Shown here: positions 18,815-28,662 of the stretch, piece by piece | Layout: each line of letters begins with the position of its first letter | Numbering within the stretch: the first letter of the stretch is position 1 | From: Eubacterium ruminantium | Lineage (GTDB): Bacteria > Bacillota > Clostridia > Lachnospirales > Lachnospiraceae | Length of the DNA: 64,000 nt | Direction of reading: 5' to 3' | Assembly: GCA_900108205.1 (NCBI GenBank) | Contig: FNUU01000005.1 | Location: forward strand, 179,997-243,996 | Position numbers and translations under genes: made by a program | Notes under the pieces: generated by a model | Databases searched by the model: none | What the model was told of the DNA's origin: nothing | Seen by the model: only the letters and a program-made list of their open reading frames with translations

Positions 18815-19654
18815 TCACATGCTTTCCTCACGGAAGTTATCTTTAAGCTCCGTAAGTATTATATCCATACGTTTATCGTAATCATTCATGTCTTTATTCA
18901 TCTTATTATAGACCGCTCTCTGGAGCATTGCAAATATAGTCATCTCCCTGACGTCATCCTTGGCGTCACCGATTTCCATCATGATGTCTTCGAAGTACTC
19001 TTCTTCGTCCGGGACATCCTGCCTGTGAATCTCCTGTCTGAGCGTTTCCGTATCACTCGTGGTCGCGACGACAAAGAAATATCCCTTTCTGGACTCTTCA
19101 TTTCCATTCAGCTCATAAGCCTTAAGGAAATATCCCTTCGCAAGGTCGGTATCAAAGTTGCTGGCCGCAGCCACCGCCCTGTTATGGTACACATTTCCAA
19201 GGAATATCTTGCTTTCCACCTCATCAGCCATATCTATTATATCATCATAGATATTTGCCGCCCTCAGATATCTTCTGTATCCGAGATATCCGTCCGCCTT
19301 AAGCTTCAGTCTCTGCACCGGTGAGAGCTTTTTGTATTTCTGCCATGCTTCGGAATAAATGCGCACCTCTTCAGCAGTATAATAATTTCCTGCATTCAGT
19401 ATCTCCACAAGAAGTTCCTGAGCATAGGCCGTCTTATTGACCATTCCTGTCAGCCTGTCTGCAAGAGCCGGCATTTTCAGCTCATTTCTGAGCCAGTCAA
19501 AGAGCTTTTCCGAAAGAGAAGACTTACTTATAAGCACCGTATTGTTATAGATGTAAAAGCAAAGCTCCTCATAGGTATATATCTCCACCTTCGTATTGAG
19601 GAAGGTAAACGGAACACTGGCCTTTTCAGTTGTACAAACGATTAATTTTGACAT
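18815..19654 (-). CDS. TPR-like helical protein of the DUF5716/DUF5717 module
   Basis: A 279-residue cytosolic protein without signal or membrane segment. After a short beta-rich N-terminus (MSKLIVCTTEKASVPFTF) it is helical, with TPR-like pairs at about 100-200 (YLRAANIYDDIIDMADEVESKIFLGNVYHNRAV, FDTDLAKGYFLKAYELNG). The start lies one base after the stop of the actin-like gene with AAAGGA overlapping that stop, so the two are translationally coupled. I do not recognise a characterised homologue. Its position suggests a dedicated adaptor or co-chaperone for the two genes upstream in the transcript. Confidence 0.6.
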   Translation of the reverse strand: MSKLIVCTTEKASVPFTFLNTKVEIYTYEELCFYIYNNTVLISKSSLSEKLFDWLRNELKMPALADRLTGMVNKTAYAQELLVEILNAGNYYTAEEVRIYSEAWQKYKKLSPVQRLKLKADGYLGYRRYLRAANIYDDIIDMADEVESKIFLGNVYHNRAVAAASNFDTDLAKGYFLKAYELNGNEESRKGYFFVVATTSDTETLRQEIHRQDVPDEEEYFEDIMMEIGDAKDDVREMTIFAMLQRAVYNKMNKDMNDYDKRMDIILTELKDNFREESM

Positions 19655-19655
19655 T

Positions 19656-20918
19656 TTACAGATCCTTTATACTGAACTCTTTTCTGTATATCTTATTTGT
19701 TGTAGGGAAGAGCTTGCCAAATCCCATATCCCTTATAATAACAGCGCCATCCGTCGGATTCTCAAATTCCACGGAGATCGATAATTTCGTCGTTTTATTC
19801 GGGCGCTTAGGAATTCCATGAATCTTCACAGTCTCCCTCGCTTCCTTGCCCGTATGACGTCCTCTGTAGCAGATGGTCACCTTATCGGTATCATCCAGAA
19901 TGACTTCTACTTTTCCATGAGTGTTATACCACTGTTTGCCGCCCTCGGCAATCGGTACAAATGTATCCTTCTCATCTCCCAGAGACAGTCCCACATCAAA
20001 CAGGACATTTTCCTTGGTCTCGATAAAGAATTTTTCATAAAATTCCTTATACTCTCCGCCGACCGCCCTGTAGCAGGCGCCCTTGGTATATATATTCTGG
20101 CCCACAAAGACTCGTCTGCCCTGACACAGTACGTTTGTGGATTTTTTCATCCATTTTCCGGAAAAACCTATTCCTGTAAGAAATACCGATGATATATAAG
20201 CTTCCTTCGCCTCGTAATCTGCTATCCTTGCAAAATCATTATCCATGGAAAATGTATCCGTTCCATATTTTGCCAAACTCATCTGGCTCGAATAATCCTC
20301 ATGGATAACCGTTATTATTCCCGGAGTTTTATTTCTTGTTATATCAACTCTGTAATAGTCAAGACCGTCGGCATTATAATCAAAAAGCGCAACGCTGTTG
20401 ACCCACAGATCCTGGTCCTGATTAAAAATATAATAAAGGCCGCTGTCCATATGACTTGTGATCTCTATACATTTCTCCGGAACCTGCATTATCTTATATA
20501 ATTCCGAAAGAATCTGATGAATATCCTTGTTATACTCCTGAATCGAGATCACCAGCTTCTTTACCGTCGCCTGCTCATATCTATAGAGAAATGAATCTAT
20601 ATGAAGCTTGATCATCATAAGGAAGAGCTCTTTATAGGTATATTTTTTTCCTGCTATCTCTAAAGGTTCTGTATTCTGCAGGTTTTCAAAGAGGCCGTCA
20701 ACTATTATACCATCTTCACTGAATCTTGCTTCAGAAGCCTCTCCTCCCACATACCAGTGCTCCGTATCCCTGCTGTAGAACAGGATGTTCGGCATCATGT
20801 AGGTTTCCTTATTATTCAATTGGCTGATAGATTCCGGCTCACGCTTGATGTCATTATAATAGCTCATCTGCGTAAAATCCGTACACAGGTCCATTCCTAT
20901 GTAAAATGCCTCTGCCAT
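19656..20918 (-). CDS. actin/Hsp70-fold protein (DUF5716-like)
   Basis: The ATG at 20918 has AAGGAG six bases upstream; 420 residues. The N-terminus, AFYIGMDLCTDFTQMSYYN, looks like the phosphate-1 loop of the actin/Hsp70/sugar kinase fold (compare GIDLGTTNS), and WYVGGEASEARF resembles the following strand of Hsp70 proteins. The helix LKLVISIQEY-like segment and FLTGIGFSGKW are compatible with later subdomains. The C-terminal about 100 residues are beta-rich (GKVEVILDDTDKVTICYRG...). I believe it belongs to DUF5716, but cannot confirm without a search. There is no membrane segment. It is probably an ATP-dependent chaperone-like or scaffold protein working with its neighbours; function unknown. 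Confidence 0.65.
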   Translation of the reverse strand: MAEAFYIGMDLCTDFTQMSYYNDIKREPESISQLNNKETYMMPNILFYSRDTEHWYVGGEASEARFSEDGIIVDGLFENLQNTEPLEIAGKKYTYKELFLMMIKLHIDSFLYRYEQATVKKLVISIQEYNKDIHQILSELYKIMQVPEKCIEITSHMDSGLYYIFNQDQDLWVNSVALFDYNADGLDYYRVDITRNKTPGIITVIHEDYSSQMSLAKYGTDTFSMDNDFARIADYEAKEAYISSVFLTGIGFSGKWMKKSTNVLCQGRRVFVGQNIYTKGACYRAVGGEYKEFYEKFFIETKENVLFDVGLSLGDEKDTFVPIAEGGKQWYNTHGKVEVILDDTDKVTICYRGRHTGKEARETVKIHGIPKRPNKTTKLSISVEFENPTDGAVIIRDMGFGKLFPTTNKIYRKEFSIKDL

Positions 20919-21130
20919 TTTAATCTCCTTATTATTCGTTTCCGTGTGATGATAAATTGTTGCTGCAGACACTGTATCATCATGGCGAATCATGCCAGCC
21001 ATATAATACCACAACCATTCATTCCTGCCGGTGAGATACAACTATAATCAATATCCCATGCAGCACGGTGATGCTATCCTGAATTATTGTTACATATACT
21101 GCAGCACAGTAATATCGTGATCATTCACAT

Positions 21131-24100
21131 CTACAGTATGCTAAGATTCTCTTCAAAGAGATGTAGTGTATTGATATAGACATCCAGATCTTCCAGAAGC
21201 TCTCTGTCCTCTCGCATTTCCTGCTTCACCAGCATATTATTTATCATTTCGAAACGGTCTCTGCCCTTTCTGTCATAGGCTCTGGTCTTCAAGCTTTCAC
21301 TCTCAACTATCTTTGAATTTCCGCCGTCCACACCATTTATCTCATAAACAAGCCTTTCACCATGGAAGACAACAAATTCCATAACATAAATGCCCGAAAC
21401 CACTTCTTCCATTCTCTGGCTCTTGACTGCCGTCTTGGACCTGCTGCCCGTATCAAAGCTGTAATCCACAAATATCTGCTTTCCGGACTCACCCTTATAT
21501 ATAAGGTAGGTCTTTAAGAAGATGTCCTGCGGAAGCCTTACAAATTTTGCAAAGCTCTTGTAGAACGGCAGTATCTTGCCGGCATCCATGAACTTTCCGA
21601 CATTATCCTCTATCCAGAGCTTCTGATCATCCGAATATCTTTCCAGACGACTGAAGAAGAGCAACAGCGCCATCTTCGAGATCTCATCATCGATATTTTC
21701 CCTTATTATCTCATGATAGAGACATTCAAAGATATAATTCGGAACCTGAACATCATAGATCAGATAATTATGCGCCACCATCCTGAGGAAGGCCTTTACC
21801 ACCAGTCCTCTGCTGCGGCCGGAATAGTAGGTGGCAAAAATATCATATATATATTCCAGATATCCGCTCACAAACATCATCTGGGCGAGAGTATTCTCCG
21901 CCAGAAGCGTTACATCACTTACCCTGTCCTTTGACAGCTTGAAGAGCGCCGCAAGCTCATCAATACTTCCGTTGAAATGATTGATGATATATGAAAGGAT
22001 ATTCGAATTAACAGTTCCCGTCTTGTACAGATTCAGGCAGATAGACATCAGATCTTCATTGATAAATCCATCCGAATCCTGCACACCGTAGTCCGCAAGT
22101 CTGTACAATTCATCAAGCTCCAGCTCGTTAAAGCCATAAAGCTTAACCGCCTGGAACGCCTTGTCGTACATATTCATATCGATGAGATATGAAATGATGG
22201 TGCTGGTATTTGCATGAGTAAGATACTCGATATCCAGTCTCGACAGATACTTTCTCAGCACATCCGTATCAAGGTTTTCATGATAGTATTCGATTATATT
22301 TATGCAGGCCTGCTGCTTATAATGGTAAGAAATCTCATCACAGTTGATGATCTCTCTCGCAGTATTGACCTCTTTTGCATTCTTATATGTAAATTCGCCG
22401 ATGGCCTTGTAATTGAAGAGCAGTACTCTGTAATCCTTCGGACTGTACTCCCTGCATATCTGCATATATGCCTTCTCATCCACTATCCTCTCAAGATGAT
22501 AAGGGATAGAGCCTGCATATCTGTTGCCGGACTTGTCCTCGAAGATTATGGAAGCATTATCGGAAAGTATCTCTACATAGGCTTCACCATTTTTAAGAGG
22601 TACCCTCTCCTCATTCTGAAGTTCTTCATGAGTAACGATAACCGCCCGGACATTCTTGTTGAAACATACCAGCTTACGCCTGAAAATTATATTTATAAGC
22701 TTTCCGGCAAAGAGGCTGCTCACGCTCTCCGGCTCAAGAAATTCATCGTAAATAACGGTAAGGTCATCATTTACCTTGCCTTTTATGATCATATTCTCCA
22801 TGAAATCTTCCATAGTCGGCGCATAATCATGATATATCTTCATATGCTCCGCCTTGTTGAAGATGACATTTGCATAGAGGTAGGTAAGCTCCTCCTCCGT
22901 AAGTGTATTCTTATAATTCAGATACATAAGAACCGATGCCGGAATAAGGTCATAACGGTTGTGGTTCATACTTCTGATGTAGCATTCATTCAGTCCGATG
23001 AATTTAAGGGATTTTAAAACCGCAGCCTTGTAGAACCTGTGATATTTATGATCCAGCTTATTTGCGGAAATGAGCATCGAACAGAGGCTCTTTAAAACCT
23101 CCTCATTTTCCTGCTCACGTCGCACGTAATTCTCGGTATTTGCAGCATATTCCTCAGGGCTGTCATTTCCCGCACGGAACTTTTCAGCAAATTCCTTGGC
23201 AGAATCCAGCTCCTTGACATTACTGTATTCGTTCTTCCTGCCGGAAGACGCCATATTCTTATATTCTTCAGTATCTGTTCCATCCAGAGGAAGCGCATTT
23301 CTGTCCTTGATACCGTCAGCCATGATCAGGTTTTCCGGATCAATACTGATCTTTTCAGAACTTTTTCCGGAGAATTTCTTCAACTCATCGCTGTTTCCGG
23401 CTCTTCTCAGACGTTCCTTCTTAAGATGTTTTTCATTTTTATCATATATTTCACGCAGAATATCAAAGATCTGCTTGTTGAAATCCGTGATTTTACCCGC
23501 AAGCTTGACAAATTCACTCTGAACATCATCAGAGATAAACTTGTGGCGGATGCCCCATTTGATAGCTGTAATCTCAAAAGGTGACAGCTTCTTCAGCATC
23601 ATAGGGTTTGCGTTAAGTATCTCGCAAAGCTCAAAATAAATGATAGGGCTGTTCTCGCCCTCCTCATACATTTCACTAAGCTCTCTGTAAAGTGCGGAAT
23701 TGTCCTCACTGTATTCGGTATCCACAAAAAGCAGCAGCCAGAAATAAAACAGCTTCGGCTCCTGAGTGCGGAAATTCCGTCTGATCATATTTGCAGTCTT
23801 TTCAATGGTTTCTTCATCCTTTAAAACCATTGATTTAAGATAATTATAGTAGCATCTCTGCTGATTGCTCATCAGACTTCTGTCAACATCAGCCTCAATC
23901 CTCAGGAATTCCTGCTCAACCTTTGCAAAATCCCCTGCCAGGATATTCATGTGCATGATGCCCAGTCTGTACATATCCTCCTCAGGCTCAAGCTCCACAA
24001 GAGTCTTAAGAGCATCTATCGATTCCGAAACATAAGCATCCAGAGAAATCCTCTCCATTCTGAAATCCAGATAAGCCTGGGTGAGCTTGATGTTGCTGCT

Positions 24101-25018
24101 CTTATAAAGATGTCTCCTGCTCCTGTTCTCCTGATCGGCATGATCTCTCGGCGGCTTGGAAAGGTGAATCTCCACCTCCAGCCTCTGATAAATATTTTCA
24201 ATTATAAGTTTGCCCCTGTTCTCTCCTTCCGGAACATGTTCAGGCGCTATATAAACAGGCAGTTTGCAGATATTTCCCGCAAAATCCACCTCTGTGATCG
24301 TCTTCTTGGCAGGTATGATAAATTCCACATCACTGCTTATCTCTGAAAATGTAAAGCCCCAGGTGTTTTTATTGATGTCGATGGTTATCTGCGACATTTC
24401 CGCAGGCATTTCCATATCGATCTCGGCCTTGGAAACCGAAAGTGTTACGGTTCTCTTCTTGTGAACCATAACAAGAAATTCCTCCATTGCCTGATCCACA
24501 AGACGGCTGGCAAGAAGGCTTTCATACATCTGGCGCATATGATTGTCATTGTCTATAAATGTTCTTCTGAAATCTCCCGTGGTAAAAAGCTTCGCAGCCT
24601 CGGACCAGTTCTTCTCCGCCAGCGCTGCAAACTTAAAGAGATCGTCGATCTTATCATCAAAATGCTTCACATAAGGCATAACAATAGAAATGTCATAAGG
24701 AATGCGGAACTCGCCGCCATCCGTAATGACATTTATATGTCCCCTGTAGATCTGACCGGCTTCAAGGCAGGTGGCGTCAAAGGAGAATTTAACCTCAAAT
24801 TTTCTGCTGACAAAAGAATGGGTCTCGAAGCGCATAAGATATCTGCTGTCGTAGACCATACCCTTGATCGGAACATCATTTACACTGTATACATCAAAGG
24901 ATCCCTCGTAAACAATGCCCTCTTCTATATTTAATTTAAAGCTCTGCTCAGATATTCTGACCTGCGGTCTGTCAACCTTAAATTCGCCTTTTGCGTACTG
25001 CTCAACTATAGCCTTCAT
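21131..25018 (-). CDS. large DUF5717-like protein
   Basis: A 1295-residue protein with no signal peptide or membrane helix. The N-terminal about 300 residues contain two beta-sandwich-like domains (YEGSFDVYSVNDVPIKGMVYDSRYLMRF..., and SQITIDINKNTWGFTFSEISSDVEFIIPAKK), each followed by an EIP/EIHL-type strand. The rest is mainly helical with TPR/SEL-like spacing (about 320-560 and 880-1230), interrupted by a charged, Ser/Asp/Asn-rich linker near 565-650. I believe it is DUF5717, a family seen mainly in Lachnospiraceae. RBS GGAGAT precedes the ATG. It is first in the run with the actin-like and TPR-like genes and diverges from the aminotransferase gene. Role unknown; the domain mix resembles a scaffold or substrate-receptor. 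Confidence 0.65.
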   Translation of the reverse strand: MKAIVEQYAKGEFKVDRPQVRISEQSFKLNIEEGIVYEGSFDVYSVNDVPIKGMVYDSRYLMRFETHSFVSRKFEVKFSFDATCLEAGQIYRGHINVITDGGEFRIPYDISIVMPYVKHFDDKIDDLFKFAALAEKNWSEAAKLFTTGDFRRTFIDNDNHMRQMYESLLASRLVDQAMEEFLVMVHKKRTVTLSVSKAEIDMEMPAEMSQITIDINKNTWGFTFSEISSDVEFIIPAKKTITEVDFAGNICKLPVYIAPEHVPEGENRGKLIIENIYQRLEVEIHLSKPPRDHADQENRSRRHLYKSSNIKLTQAYLDFRMERISLDAYVSESIDALKTLVELEPEEDMYRLGIMHMNILAGDFAKVEQEFLRIEADVDRSLMSNQQRCYYNYLKSMVLKDEETIEKTANMIRRNFRTQEPKLFYFWLLLFVDTEYSEDNSALYRELSEMYEEGENSPIIYFELCEILNANPMMLKKLSPFEITAIKWGIRHKFISDDVQSEFVKLAGKITDFNKQIFDILREIYDKNEKHLKKERLRRAGNSDELKKFSGKSSEKISIDPENLIMADGIKDRNALPLDGTDTEEYKNMASSGRKNEYSNVKELDSAKEFAEKFRAGNDSPEEYAANTENYVRREQENEEVLKSLCSMLISANKLDHKYHRFYKAAVLKSLKFIGLNECYIRSMNHNRYDLIPASVLMYLNYKNTLTEEELTYLYANVIFNKAEHMKIYHDYAPTMEDFMENMIIKGKVNDDLTVIYDEFLEPESVSSLFAGKLINIIFRRKLVCFNKNVRAVIVTHEELQNEERVPLKNGEAYVEILSDNASIIFEDKSGNRYAGSIPYHLERIVDEKAYMQICREYSPKDYRVLLFNYKAIGEFTYKNAKEVNTAREIINCDEISYHYKQQACINIIEYYHENLDTDVLRKYLSRLDIEYLTHANTSTIISYLIDMNMYDKAFQAVKLYGFNELELDELYRLADYGVQDSDGFINEDLMSICLNLYKTGTVNSNILSYIINHFNGSIDELAALFKLSKDRVSDVTLLAENTLAQMMFVSGYLEYIYDIFATYYSGRSRGLVVKAFLRMVAHNYLIYDVQVPNYIFECLYHEIIRENIDDEISKMALLLFFSRLERYSDDQKLWIEDNVGKFMDAGKILPFYKSFAKFVRLPQDIFLKTYLIYKGESGKQIFVDYSFDTGSRSKTAVKSQRMEEVVSGIYVMEFVVFHGERLVYEINGVDGGNSKIVESESLKTRAYDRKGRDRFEMINNMLVKQEMREDRELLEDLDVYINTLHLFEENLSIL

Positions 25019-25074
25019 TTCATATCTCCAAAGAAAAGTATGGTAATAAAAATATCAATTTTTCATACTTGCAC

Positions 25075-25104
25075 TTGATATTGCTTTAATACTTGTTGTA
25101 AAAT
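25075..25104 (+). promoter_or_regulatory. candidate promoter of the aminotransferase gene
   Basis: TTGATA (25075-25080) and TAAAAT (25099-25104) are separated by 18 bases, about 110 bases before the start codon. A short inverted repeat CCCAT/ATGGG (25108-25125) and GGTAT/ATACC lie downstream in the leader. Confidence 0.5.
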
Positions 25105-25213
25105 ATCCCATAGGGAAGCATGGGTATCCTATTTTTAAGAATACCGATAGATATTATAACAAAACTATTCCTTGTTTGCAATGCAATCAGCAAAAACATC
25201 AGGAGATGAAAAT

Positions 25214-26266
25214 ATGGCTAAAGCAACATTAAGAATCAATCAGTATGATACTGTTCACTTTGATACAAATGTCAATCCGCTTGGTATTCCCGAGACAGTA
25301 AGGACTGCTCTCGCGAATAGCATTTCATCGGTTTATAATTATCCGGAATCCTACTATAACAATCTCAGAACTGCCATTTCCGAATATTCCGAAGCCCCGA
25401 CAGACAGAGTCATTCTGGGCAGCGGTTCTGTGGATCTTATACAGCTCTTTACCTCTCATATCAAGCCAAAGAAGGCTCTTGTCATAGTTCCCGGAAGCAT
25501 GGGCTATGAAAAGGTTCTGAAGGCCAACGGATGTGAGATGGATTATTATCATCTTGATGAGTCAAATGATTATGAACCGGATATCAAGGACTTTATCGCA
25601 AAGCTGAACGATTCCTATGATATGCTGATAATCGGCAATCCAAACAATCCAACCTCCAAGAAGATGGAGAGATCTGCCGTTGAGGAGATTGCAAAGGCCT
25701 GCGACAGCCATGGAATCTTCCTCGTAATAGACGAAATGTATATTGAGTTCATTGACAATGAGAAGGATTATACAGCCATTCCTCTGACTGAGAAATATAA
25801 GAGACTCGCTGTTCTGAGAAGTGTAACCAAGTTCTTCGCAGTACCGGGACTCAGAATGGCCTACGCCATCATGAACAATCCTGAGCAGCTTCATTTTGCC
25901 AAGATGACCTCCAGCGAATCCGGAATCTCATCCCTTACCGCAATCGCCTGCTCCGTAATGTTCAGAGATAAAGCTTATATCGAAGAAAGCAAGAGCATGA
26001 TGCACACCGAACGTTCTCTGGTTTATCTTGCAATGTCTACCTGCAAGACCATCAAGCTGATCAAGCCGGATGCAAACTTCATGCTCATGAAGATACTGAA
26101 GGACGACCTTTTCGCAAATGACATCTATGAGCACTGCAAGCAACGCGGCGTCATCATCAGAAAATGCGACGATATCACAGGTCTCAGCAACAAATACGTC
26201 CGCTTCTGCTTCATGAACCCAAAGCAGAATGACCTTATGGTCAATACCATACTTGAGTTGATGTAG
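25214..26266 (+). CDS. PLP-dependent aminotransferase, CobD/HisC-like
   Basis: The ATG at 25214 follows AGGAGA; an upstream in-frame start at 25172 has no such site. The product is 350 residues, a fold-type I aminotransferase. Visible motifs are NVNPLG near the N-terminus, IGNPNNPT, VIDEMYIEF, the pyridoxal Lys in RSVTKFFAVPGLRMAYA, and RKCDDITGL-YVRFCF at the C-end. The TKFF-x-PGLR pattern is closer to threonine-phosphate decarboxylase (CobD) than to HisC, but no cobalamin or histidine genes are adjacent. Substrate therefore uncertain. It is transcribed away from the DUF5717 gene and its end converges on the C1 protease gene. Confidence 0.85.
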   Translation: MAKATLRINQYDTVHFDTNVNPLGIPETVRTALANSISSVYNYPESYYNNLRTAISEYSEAPTDRVILGSGSVDLIQLFTSHIKPKKALVIVPGSMGYEKVLKANGCEMDYYHLDESNDYEPDIKDFIAKLNDSYDMLIIGNPNNPTSKKMERSAVEEIAKACDSHGIFLVIDEMYIEFIDNEKDYTAIPLTEKYKRLAVLRSVTKFFAVPGLRMAYAIMNNPEQLHFAKMTSSESGISSLTAIACSVMFRDKAYIEESKSMMHTERSLVYLAMSTCKTIKLIKPDANFMLMKILKDDLFANDIYEHCKQRGVIIRKCDDITGLSNKYVRFCFMNPKQNDLMVNTILELM

Positions 26267-26327
26267 GGTGATCAGTATTTCTGTTTCCTGTTGACATTAC
26301 TACCAGATATGCTATATTATGAGAAGC

Positions 26328-26363
26328 AAAAGGGCGTTATCCGCTATGGATAACGCCCTGCGA
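26328..26363 (-). terminator. intrinsic terminator of the C1 protease gene
   Basis: GGGCGTTATCC pairs perfectly with GGATAACGCCC around a 5-base loop; on the minus strand it is followed by TTTTGC. It also lies about 65 bases past the aminotransferase stop on the opposite strand, where it lacks a T-run. Confidence 0.8.
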
Positions 26364-26379
26364 CATTTGTTATTACGTT

Positions 26380-28518
26380 CTATTTCACTGCTGTCTTTTT
26401 AACAACCTTTCCCTTCTTAATGGTATATTTCACTTTTCCAAAGGTCTTTGTGCCGCTGAAGTCACGCATCGCCTTGCCGTCCTTAACATACCACTCCGCC
26501 TCTGTTCCGTTGACGGTACCGCTTCTTATGCCTTCGATATAACCTACAACACCATTTTTAACATAATAGTAGGTTGTATTCAGCTTTACAAAGCCGGTAT
26601 ATTTATAGAACTTTCCGGCTCTGAAATATCTGAGTCGGTCATTGTATCTCTTCAGGCCTCTGAAGTCCACATTCTGTTCGCCTTTTACGAAATAAACAGG
26701 AACTCCGTTAACTTCAATTATCTTGCTGATATTTGTATTGACACGGCCCTTTTTAAAATAGTAATGCTTTCCGCTGAGAACCGCAATTCCGTTAAAGCTT
26801 TCGTCAACAATACCATTTTTTACATAATATGCATTTCCGCTATATTTCTTAATACCCACGTATGACTTATCAAAAAGATAGGTCTTTGTTGCCTCAAGGG
26901 ATATAGCCTTGGTGCATTTGGCATCCTTATAATACTTGCCGTTGCGTATATAATATCTGATATTGCCCGGTGCTGTCAGAGTTGCCTTCTTAGGATTAAC
27001 CTCCTTAACCTGAGCGACACCCTCGGTATCACCATAAGCGTAAATGCAGACATTTCTATAATAATCCCCAAGACTCAGGGTATTTCCACTGCAGTCTTGC
27101 CATTCATGATTCCAATATATAAATGACTGTCCCGGTTCAATAACTGTTACTTTCGAGAGGGTCTTGCCTGTATAACCGTCTCCCTCAAAATAAATGTATT
27201 CAGTACCATCATTTTGTACAGTAAGTTTAACAGCAAATTTTCTTCCTTCAGGAATGATAACGTAATCAGAAAGAGGAATTCTGTAATATCCGCCTTCCGG
27301 TACGCTTCCGGAGGTAACATTTACAACCGTTCCGGAATCAATATCATTTACATCCGTAAAATCCGTCAGGATCTCTATTTTGTATGTTGCTGCATCATTT
27401 ACATAAAATCCGACTTTATTGAGTTTCGTGGTTTTTTCTGCCTTAAACATATTTGCGCCGGCAAAATCCGAAATGTTGTTCACATACATATAACAGCCAT
27501 CCCATCCGGCCTCAGTATATGAATATACCGCACAGTCTGTTGACGCATCCGAATCCTTATCAACACTGTAAACCGTAGGATTTGCCAGAGAAGCATCGTA
27601 ATATGATACCCAGATATATCCTGCATTTTTATTGTTTGTTCCCCAGCTGTTCTGAACATAAAATGCACCCGGTTTACCGGCCTTCGTCACTTTATCATCA
27701 TCCCAGCCTACGATCGTTACCGCATGATTCGTTCCGGGTTTAGAAGCATCTTTATCGGTCCACGGGTAATAATATGAATCTGTCTTGCTGTCATAGGTTG
27801 CATCACCGATATTAAATGAAATCTGAACAGCATTTCCTTCATACAAATATTCTTTTATATTGTCAACAACCTCTGTCCAAAGCTTCCCCTGATAATTCTC
27901 AAATGCCGTCGGAAAGCTCTTCAGATACTTTATGTTCTCAATACGAAGAACCCCTGAATTATTCATCTTATCTTCATCCAGAACTATCGTATTCGGATCA
28001 TATGGATAATCTGCTTCGAGCGCGAGCGCACGGTTATAGGCGATCGCTGATGAAGAAACCTTATTATTTCCACCGGCATCATACCATTCATCGGTAGTAG
28101 CATACGTATCAGTAGTTCCATGAAAGGCCGAATATGCAAGATGAAGCTCGGAAAAATTCGGCTCCTCCATTATCTGCTTCGAAAGACAGTCAACCTCCAT
28201 ACATGTATTAGCTGCAAATGTCCAGCATAAGCCATATGGATTCTGATTTCTTACTCCTGAAAGCTTTCCGATAATATAATTCGAAGGAAGATCAAAAGCA
28301 TTTGTTACTTCTATATCCCTCGAGGAACTATCCGAAGCAGTTTTATATCTGTCGATAGCCATGGTATTATCTATAAGATCACCGTTTTCATCATAATAGA
28401 TTTCCTCTGAGACTCCCGTCGGGTATTCAGCCCCGGTATTCTCATCACTGCCCGACCCCAAAGGAGCAGCGCCCGTTCCCAGCATCATTGCTGCAAGTAA
28501 TAATGGTAACCTTCTCAT
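26380..28518 (-). CDS. secreted papain-like (C1) protease with cell-wall-type repeats
   Basis: A 712-residue exported protein. The signal peptide (about 1-22) ends near GTGAAP. A propeptide-like segment (about 25-75) precedes the C1 catalytic domain: Gln and Cys in RNQNPYGLCWTFAA (about 91-104), His in TNHAVTIVGWDDD and Asn in YVQNSWG. A lectin-like beta domain follows (about 335-500, ending SLGDYYRNVCIYAYGD). The C-terminal about 170 residues hold repeats of the form YY-(V/I)-K-(N/K)-G with about 20-residue period, like glucan- or choline-binding wall repeats. Likely anchors on the cell surface or glycans and cleaves proteins outside. The ATG follows GGGAGAGG. Confidence 0.9.
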   Translation of the reverse strand: MRRLPLLLAAMMLGTGAAPLGSGSDENTGAEYPTGVSEEIYYDENGDLIDNTMAIDRYKTASDSSSRDIEVTNAFDLPSNYIIGKLSGVRNQNPYGLCWTFAANTCMEVDCLSKQIMEEPNFSELHLAYSAFHGTTDTYATTDEWYDAGGNNKVSSSAIAYNRALALEADYPYDPNTIVLDEDKMNNSGVLRIENIKYLKSFPTAFENYQGKLWTEVVDNIKEYLYEGNAVQISFNIGDATYDSKTDSYYYPWTDKDASKPGTNHAVTIVGWDDDKVTKAGKPGAFYVQNSWGTNNKNAGYIWVSYYDASLANPTVYSVDKDSDASTDCAVYSYTEAGWDGCYMYVNNISDFAGANMFKAEKTTKLNKVGFYVNDAATYKIEILTDFTDVNDIDSGTVVNVTSGSVPEGGYYRIPLSDYVIIPEGRKFAVKLTVQNDGTEYIYFEGDGYTGKTLSKVTVIEPGQSFIYWNHEWQDCSGNTLSLGDYYRNVCIYAYGDTEGVAQVKEVNPKKATLTAPGNIRYYIRNGKYYKDAKCTKAISLEATKTYLFDKSYVGIKKYSGNAYYVKNGIVDESFNGIAVLSGKHYYFKKGRVNTNISKIIEVNGVPVYFVKGEQNVDFRGLKRYNDRLRYFRAGKFYKYTGFVKLNTTYYYVKNGVVGYIEGIRSGTVNGTEAEWYVKDGKAMRDFSGTKTFGKVKYTIKKGKVVKKTAVK

Positions 28519-28575
28519 ACATCCCTCTCCCTTCTGTTTTCCATATTAATCCTACGGGGCTAAATCCCCTACGGT

Positions 28576-28634
28576 AACTTATCAAGAAAAACAAATACTC
28601 ACTTCGTTCGTGCTTGTTTTTCTTCTGATAAGTT
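28576..28634. other. long imperfect hairpin between the C1 protease and prepilin peptidase genes
   Basis: AACTTATCA, then AGAAAAACAA, folds back on TTGTTTTTCT and TGATAAGTT around a central CTCACTTCGTTCGTG. It lies about 60-115 bases upstream of the protease start. A smaller GGGG/CCCC inverted repeat precedes it (28557-28570). It could be part of the protease leader or a relic of a small repetitive element. Confidence 0.55.
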
Positions 28635-28662
28635 ATATTCGGCATCTACGCATTCATATTAC

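Noticed and set aside
22214..23017. A 267-codon plus-strand frame within the DUF5717-like gene
   Set aside because: Antisense shadow; composition matches reverse translation of the coding strand and there is no start signal.
28445..28645. Small minus-strand frame spanning the C1 protease start
   Set aside because: Reads through the long hairpin region and overlaps the protease signal peptide out of frame; no support.
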